DNA of 43,107 nt, from positions 1 to 43,107 of the forward strand of contig JAUNAJ010000019.1 in the NCBI GenBank assembly GCA_030527645.1, given 5' to 3'. Made by a program: the position numbers and the translations under genes. The stretch comes from Lachnospiraceae bacterium (lineage in GTDB: Bacteria; Bacillota; Clostridia; Lachnospirales; Lachnospiraceae). Below are positions 40,429-43,107 of this stretch, in pieces; position 1 is the first letter of the stretch, and every line of letters begins with the position of its first letter. The notes beneath the pieces were generated by a model, which was not told the origin of the DNA, ran no database searches, and saw only the letters and a list, made by a program, of their open reading frames with translations.

Positions 40429-41199
40429 ATGAAATTTAGAAAAACAGCACCATTCTTCATTGTACTGCTGCTGCTGCTTTCTGCCTGTGGCTCTTCAAAA
40501 CCTGAATTGTCGGATGAAATGGTTGAACAGATCGTGCATGATCTGATTGAACGAGCTTCTGCTTCGGCATCAAGTGTTTCAGAAGCAGATAATGAAAATG
40601 TCTCTGTAACTGATAATGATGTTGATAATAACGATCGCAAAAAGAGTGAATCTTCTGAAACCGAAGATGAAGATATAGAAAAGGGTGATCCGGAAGATTC
40701 TTCCGAATCCACAGAACAATCTGTTAAAAAAGATACAAATTATGACGAATCACCAGTTTCAGATGCAGATCCACAGGAATCAGAAGCCGTGATATCAGAT
40801 GAGGAGATCGCCCTAAGAACAGAACAGGCTATCCAGTCTGGGTTAAATGTCTTATCCGGATCATTAATAATCTGTGACTGGGATTCTCTGTTAACGCTTC
40901 AGGGACATCCTCCGGGAGATGCATTACGTCAAAATCTGGTGCCGGAACCTGATACTTACTACATTCTTCAACTGAAAGAACCACAAGCAATCGATCTTAT
41001 GTCATCTGATGGTACCATGCGATACGGCAGAGAATGTACAATGATCGATCTGGGAAGCATTAACGGAACTGATCTTCAGAATGGAGATTATGCAGTCGTT
41101 GCATTTGACCCAAATGATGGCTGCTTTCCTTCGGATGTAAGTCTTCCTCTTGGAGAACCTTCTTTGTTCGATTATGAGCTTCTGGCAGTCCGGCACTGA
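40429..41199 (+). CDS. Lipoprotein of unknown function with acidic Ser-rich linker
   Basis: The 256-residue protein has a type II signal peptide with lipobox LSAC, so it should be lipid-anchored outside the membrane. Residues about 45-120 form a low-complexity acidic stretch rich in S, E and D. A folded C-terminal part follows, with LIICDWDSLLTLQGHP and a set of beta strands (YYILQLKEPQAIDLMS, GRECTMIDLGS, GDYAVVAFDPND). I do not recognise a family. GGAGGTG lies about 6 bases before the ATG. The gene lies between two related stem-loops. Confidence 0.8.
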   Translation: MKFRKTAPFFIVLLLLLSACGSSKPELSDEMVEQIVHDLIERASASASSVSEADNENVSVTDNDVDNNDRKKSESSETEDEDIEKGDPEDSSESTEQSVKKDTNYDESPVSDADPQESEAVISDEEIALRTEQAIQSGLNVLSGSLIICDWDSLLTLQGHPPGDALRQNLVPEPDTYYILQLKEPQAIDLMSSDGTMRYGRECTMIDLGSINGTDLQNGDYAVVAFDPNDGCFPSDVSLPLGEPSLFDYELLAVRH

Positions 41200-41220
41200 T
41201 TGCTTTTTTGTGATTCAAGC

Positions 41221-41250
41221 CTGGGGATGAACAAAACCGTTCATCCCCGG
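41221..41250. other. Stem-loop related to 40016-40049
   Basis: GGGGATGAAC (41223-41232) pairs with GTTCATCCCC (41239-41248) around AAAACC. On the minus strand its 5' flank AGTGCCGGGGATG matches the plus-strand flank of the first hairpin, so the two are inverted relative to each other. Confidence 0.65.
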
Positions 41251-41363
41251 CACTGTTAAAGTTTCTATACATTTGTCAGGTGAGATTATTCATTCTGTAA
41301 AGGAAAGTTACAATCTGCCCACTGTACAGCATCGTAGAAAAGGTTGCTGTTCAGCGCTTGCTC

Positions 41364-41891
41364 TTAATTACCCAATAATTCTCTTAACGTTTTGATATCT
41401 GCTGATTTGGCAGGTTTAGTTTTGTTGGCAGATTTGTCACGTTTATTAATAATCTGAATTCCTTCAAGTAATACAATCGAAATTCTCCAGACAAGCCTTC
41501 CTTCAACTCCCCCGACGGGCGCTTGAGAGTAGATCAGTTTAACCCTACCATCAATAACGGAACCCTTGCATATCTCATTCTCCAACAACCAGTCTGCAGA
41601 TTCCGCAGAAGCAAAGAGATCTGTATCGCCTACGTCATCAATAAGATCAGGCCCTAGTAGGATGCTTACCTCAGTATTGATCGTATCACCCACTTCAAGG
41701 CCAACAGATTCTACAACCGCATCCTTTAATTTCCAGCCAGTCCATTTCTTGTTGACTCTCATACGTAAGGTTAACTCTTTTCCGTCACCAATAGTCTTAG
41801 GACGAAGCCAGGCCATCTCAAATTTTTTTGCATTTTCCATTAATGTTTCTTCGGTAGGTAATGCAATATTTACTGTATCAACTGAATTCAT
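41364..41891 (-). CDS. Hypothetical protein (175 residues), minus-strand operon
   Basis: I do not recognise this protein. It is soluble-looking, with no signal or transmembrane segment. It has a central beta-rich part (TLRMRVNKKWTGWKLKDAV, GDTINTEVSILLGP), an acidic DDVGDTDLFASAESADWLL region and a lysine/alanine-rich C-terminal tail. Its start overlaps the end of the upstream gene by 4 bases (ATGA), so translation is coupled. A GGAGG site precedes the ATG. It could belong to an accessory or mobile region, judging only by absence of known neighbours. Confidence 0.75.
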   Translation of the reverse strand: MNSVDTVNIALPTEETLMENAKKFEMAWLRPKTIGDGKELTLRMRVNKKWTGWKLKDAVVESVGLEVGDTINTEVSILLGPDLIDDVGDTDLFASAESADWLLENEICKGSVIDGRVKLIYSQAPVGGVEGRLVWRISIVLLEGIQIINKRDKSANKTKPAKSADIKTLRELLGN

Positions 41892-42334
41892 AACTTTCCT
41901 CCATATTCTTCCAATATAATAATTTGATTTGCACGATCCAATTTCTCTTCATTAGAAATTTTATCTGAAGTTAAAATTTCTAATGAAATATGTTTTTTTG
42001 AAGTATTATCTTCGTTCTCCTTCAATGCTATTAAAATATTCTGTATATCTCTCCGAATTCTATCCAGCTCGGATGTCAGGTCGTCCAATTGATGTCGTTT
42101 TCGTTCTCGATCATCTTTTAGATCCTGCTGCTGACTCAGTACAATTGCTATTGCCTTGTAAATCTTATCAGACTGATTGCTCGAAGGGATGTTTGCGTGA
42201 CCATTTTCTTCTTTTACACAGGTAGTAGGGTCGTTCATGGTCAGGCCTCTCGCGGGCTCTGTTGTTTTTTCATTAGCTATATCATCGTTTTGTATGGAAA
42301 ATTCTTTATTAATTTTCTTGTTATTATTATCCAT
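41888..42334 (-). CDS. Hypothetical coiled-coil protein (148 residues)
   Basis: The protein begins with an Asn/Lys/Glu-rich, probably disordered segment (about 1-55). A charged helical region (KDDRERKRHQLDDLTSELD and on to about 130) is likely a coiled coil. No signal or transmembrane segment is present. It lies between an unknown soluble protein and an unknown membrane protein, overlapping the former by 4 bases. ATG 42334 is preferred over a TTG at 42337; the ribosome site (GAAGGG) is 10 or more bases away. It may link its neighbours, but no function is known. Confidence 0.7.
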   Translation of the reverse strand: MDNNNKKINKEFSIQNDDIANEKTTEPARGLTMNDPTTCVKEENGHANIPSSNQSDKIYKAIAIVLSQQQDLKDDRERKRHQLDDLTSELDRIRRDIQNILIALKENEDNTSKKHISLEILTSDKISNEEKLDRANQIIILEEYGGKL

Positions 42335-42369
42335 CAACAGTATGCCCTTCTATGAATGGAAAAGAAATA

Positions 42370-43107
42370 TCAACTTGATATATCCAGAAAGATTATAGAT
42401 TCACCTTTCCTCTTGGAAATAAGTAATTCTATCACAGGAAACTTATTGCCATCACAGGAAAATCGGATACGCAGCCAACTGATATCAATCTTGCATGGAA
42501 CATCCTCCAGAAGAAAACATCGTCGCACTATTGCACCGGATTTAATGGAGGCTTTGCGATCGGCAGGATCCCATTCTTGACCTTTATTAGTGTAGCAGTA
42601 AGAATGATTTCCATTGATATCAGCAATCTCGATAGAAGAAAATGAAAGACCGCTGATTGTTGATTTGCTGTTGTTAATGATTTCAAAAAACAATAAAACA
42701 GAAAATGATTCATACTCTGAGTTAATATCCTTTTCATGATCACAATGGTAGGTGTAGTAGAAAGTTTCTTTATCATCCGGTACATATTGAAGAAGATTGT
42801 CTCTGTCAAAATGAGATCCAAATTCAGTATCTTTCACACAGTAACAGCTGCCGATACTGATGGACAAAGAATAGTCACTGATCGTAAGATCGTTAATCAA
42901 CTTACTTTGTCTGTACACAAGATAGGCCATTACCAATGATCCGGAAAATCCAAGATAGCTTCCAAGAAATCCCAGCCAGTCCGAAGAACCAAGACTTAAA
43001 TCAAGGGAATTGTTCTGCGCCACAGACGCCGGAAGCCCAATCTGATAACAAAACAGAAAATGAATCGCAATAAATAAATCTGCTAGAGTTAGGATACACA
43101 GGATAAC
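42370..43107 (-). CDS. Hypothetical membrane protein, truncated at the window edge
   Basis: The frame stays open to the right edge, so the true start lies beyond position 43107. At least 245 residues are visible. The first GTG in frame (43023) is internal: upstream codons encode a hydrophobic segment (ILCILTLADLFIAIHFLFCY). A second hydrophobic segment (WLGFLGSYLGFSGSLVMAYLVY) follows, then a cytosolic-looking beta-rich part with several cysteines. I do not recognise the family. It is the first gene of the minus-strand operon seen here, with 35 bases to the coiled-coil gene. Confidence 0.7.
   Translation of the reverse strand, partial: VILCILTLADLFIAIHFLFCYQIGLPASVAQNNSLDLSLGSSDWLGFLGSYLGFSGSLVMAYLVYRQSKLINDLTISDYSLSISIGSCYCVKDTEFGSHFDRDNLLQYVPDDKETFYYTYHCDHEKDINSEYESFSVLLFFEIINNSKSTISGLSFSSIEIADINGNHSYCYTNKGQEWDPADRKASIKSGAIVRRCFLLEDVPCKIDISWLRIRFSCDGNKFPVIELLISKRKGESIIFLDISS

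Noticed and set aside
1-43107. rRNA or tRNA genes
   Set aside because: I saw no cloverleaf or rRNA-like stretch on either strand.

Overview
The window looks like chromosomal DNA of a Gram-positive, low-to-moderate GC Clostridia species, most likely a Lachnospiraceae-type gut Firmicute. This is inferred from ScpA/ScpB, MATE pumps, a class B sortase, a LytR-CpsA-Psr (LCP) protein, a CpsB-type PHP phosphatase, strong AGGAGG ribosome sites and intrinsic terminators. No database search was possible, so family names rest on motifs recognised by eye.

Layout. Positions 1-53 are the 3' end of a group II intron (domain VI with its bulged branch-point A). From 76 to 11.9 kb is housekeeping and transport: a MATE pump on the minus strand with an attenuator-like leader, an AAA/DUF4143 ATPase, a metallophosphoesterase overlapping scpA, then scpB, a two-gene ABC-2 exporter, a membrane-anchored NEAT-like surface protein, a second MATE pump and a cytidylate-kinase-like protein. 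From 12.2 to 25.3 kb is an exopolysaccharide locus read in one direction. It contains a priming sugar-phosphate transferase, an Alg14/Alg13 (PssD/PssE) pair, a pyruvyl transferase, an Fe-S FrhB-like protein, a beta-propeller protein, a GT4 glycosyltransferase, Wzy and Wzx. It ends with a CDP-glycerol-type phosphotransferase, a class V aminotransferase and an unusual TagD-Gfo/Idh fusion. The last three look like a route to a CDP-activated, possibly amino-substituted, polyol phosphate.

From 25.4 to 29.1 kb, and again from 36.2 to 40.0 kb, there is a duplicated three-gene module: an anchored Ig-like protein, Wzz-kinase 'A' and Wzz-kinase 'B'. In both copies protein A has intact Walker motifs but no tyrosine tail, while protein B has the tyrosine cluster and degraded nucleotide-binding motifs. 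In the first module B has even lost the Walker A lysine. This suggests an active kinase paired with a pseudokinase substrate or scaffold.

Between the modules lie an ABC exporter, an S26 peptidase, a solitary HicB, sortase B, an LCP ligase, a 71-residue sortase substrate whose mature form would be only about 18 residues, and the CpsB phosphatase. Together these read as a cell-envelope assembly region: LCP attaches glycopolymer to the wall, sortase B anchors the mini-protein, and kinase and phosphatase tune polymer export and length.

From 40.0 to 43.1 kb there are a small unknown ORF and a lipoprotein bracketed by two related covarying stem-loops, then a minus-strand operon of three unrecognised genes. 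The last of these runs off the right edge.
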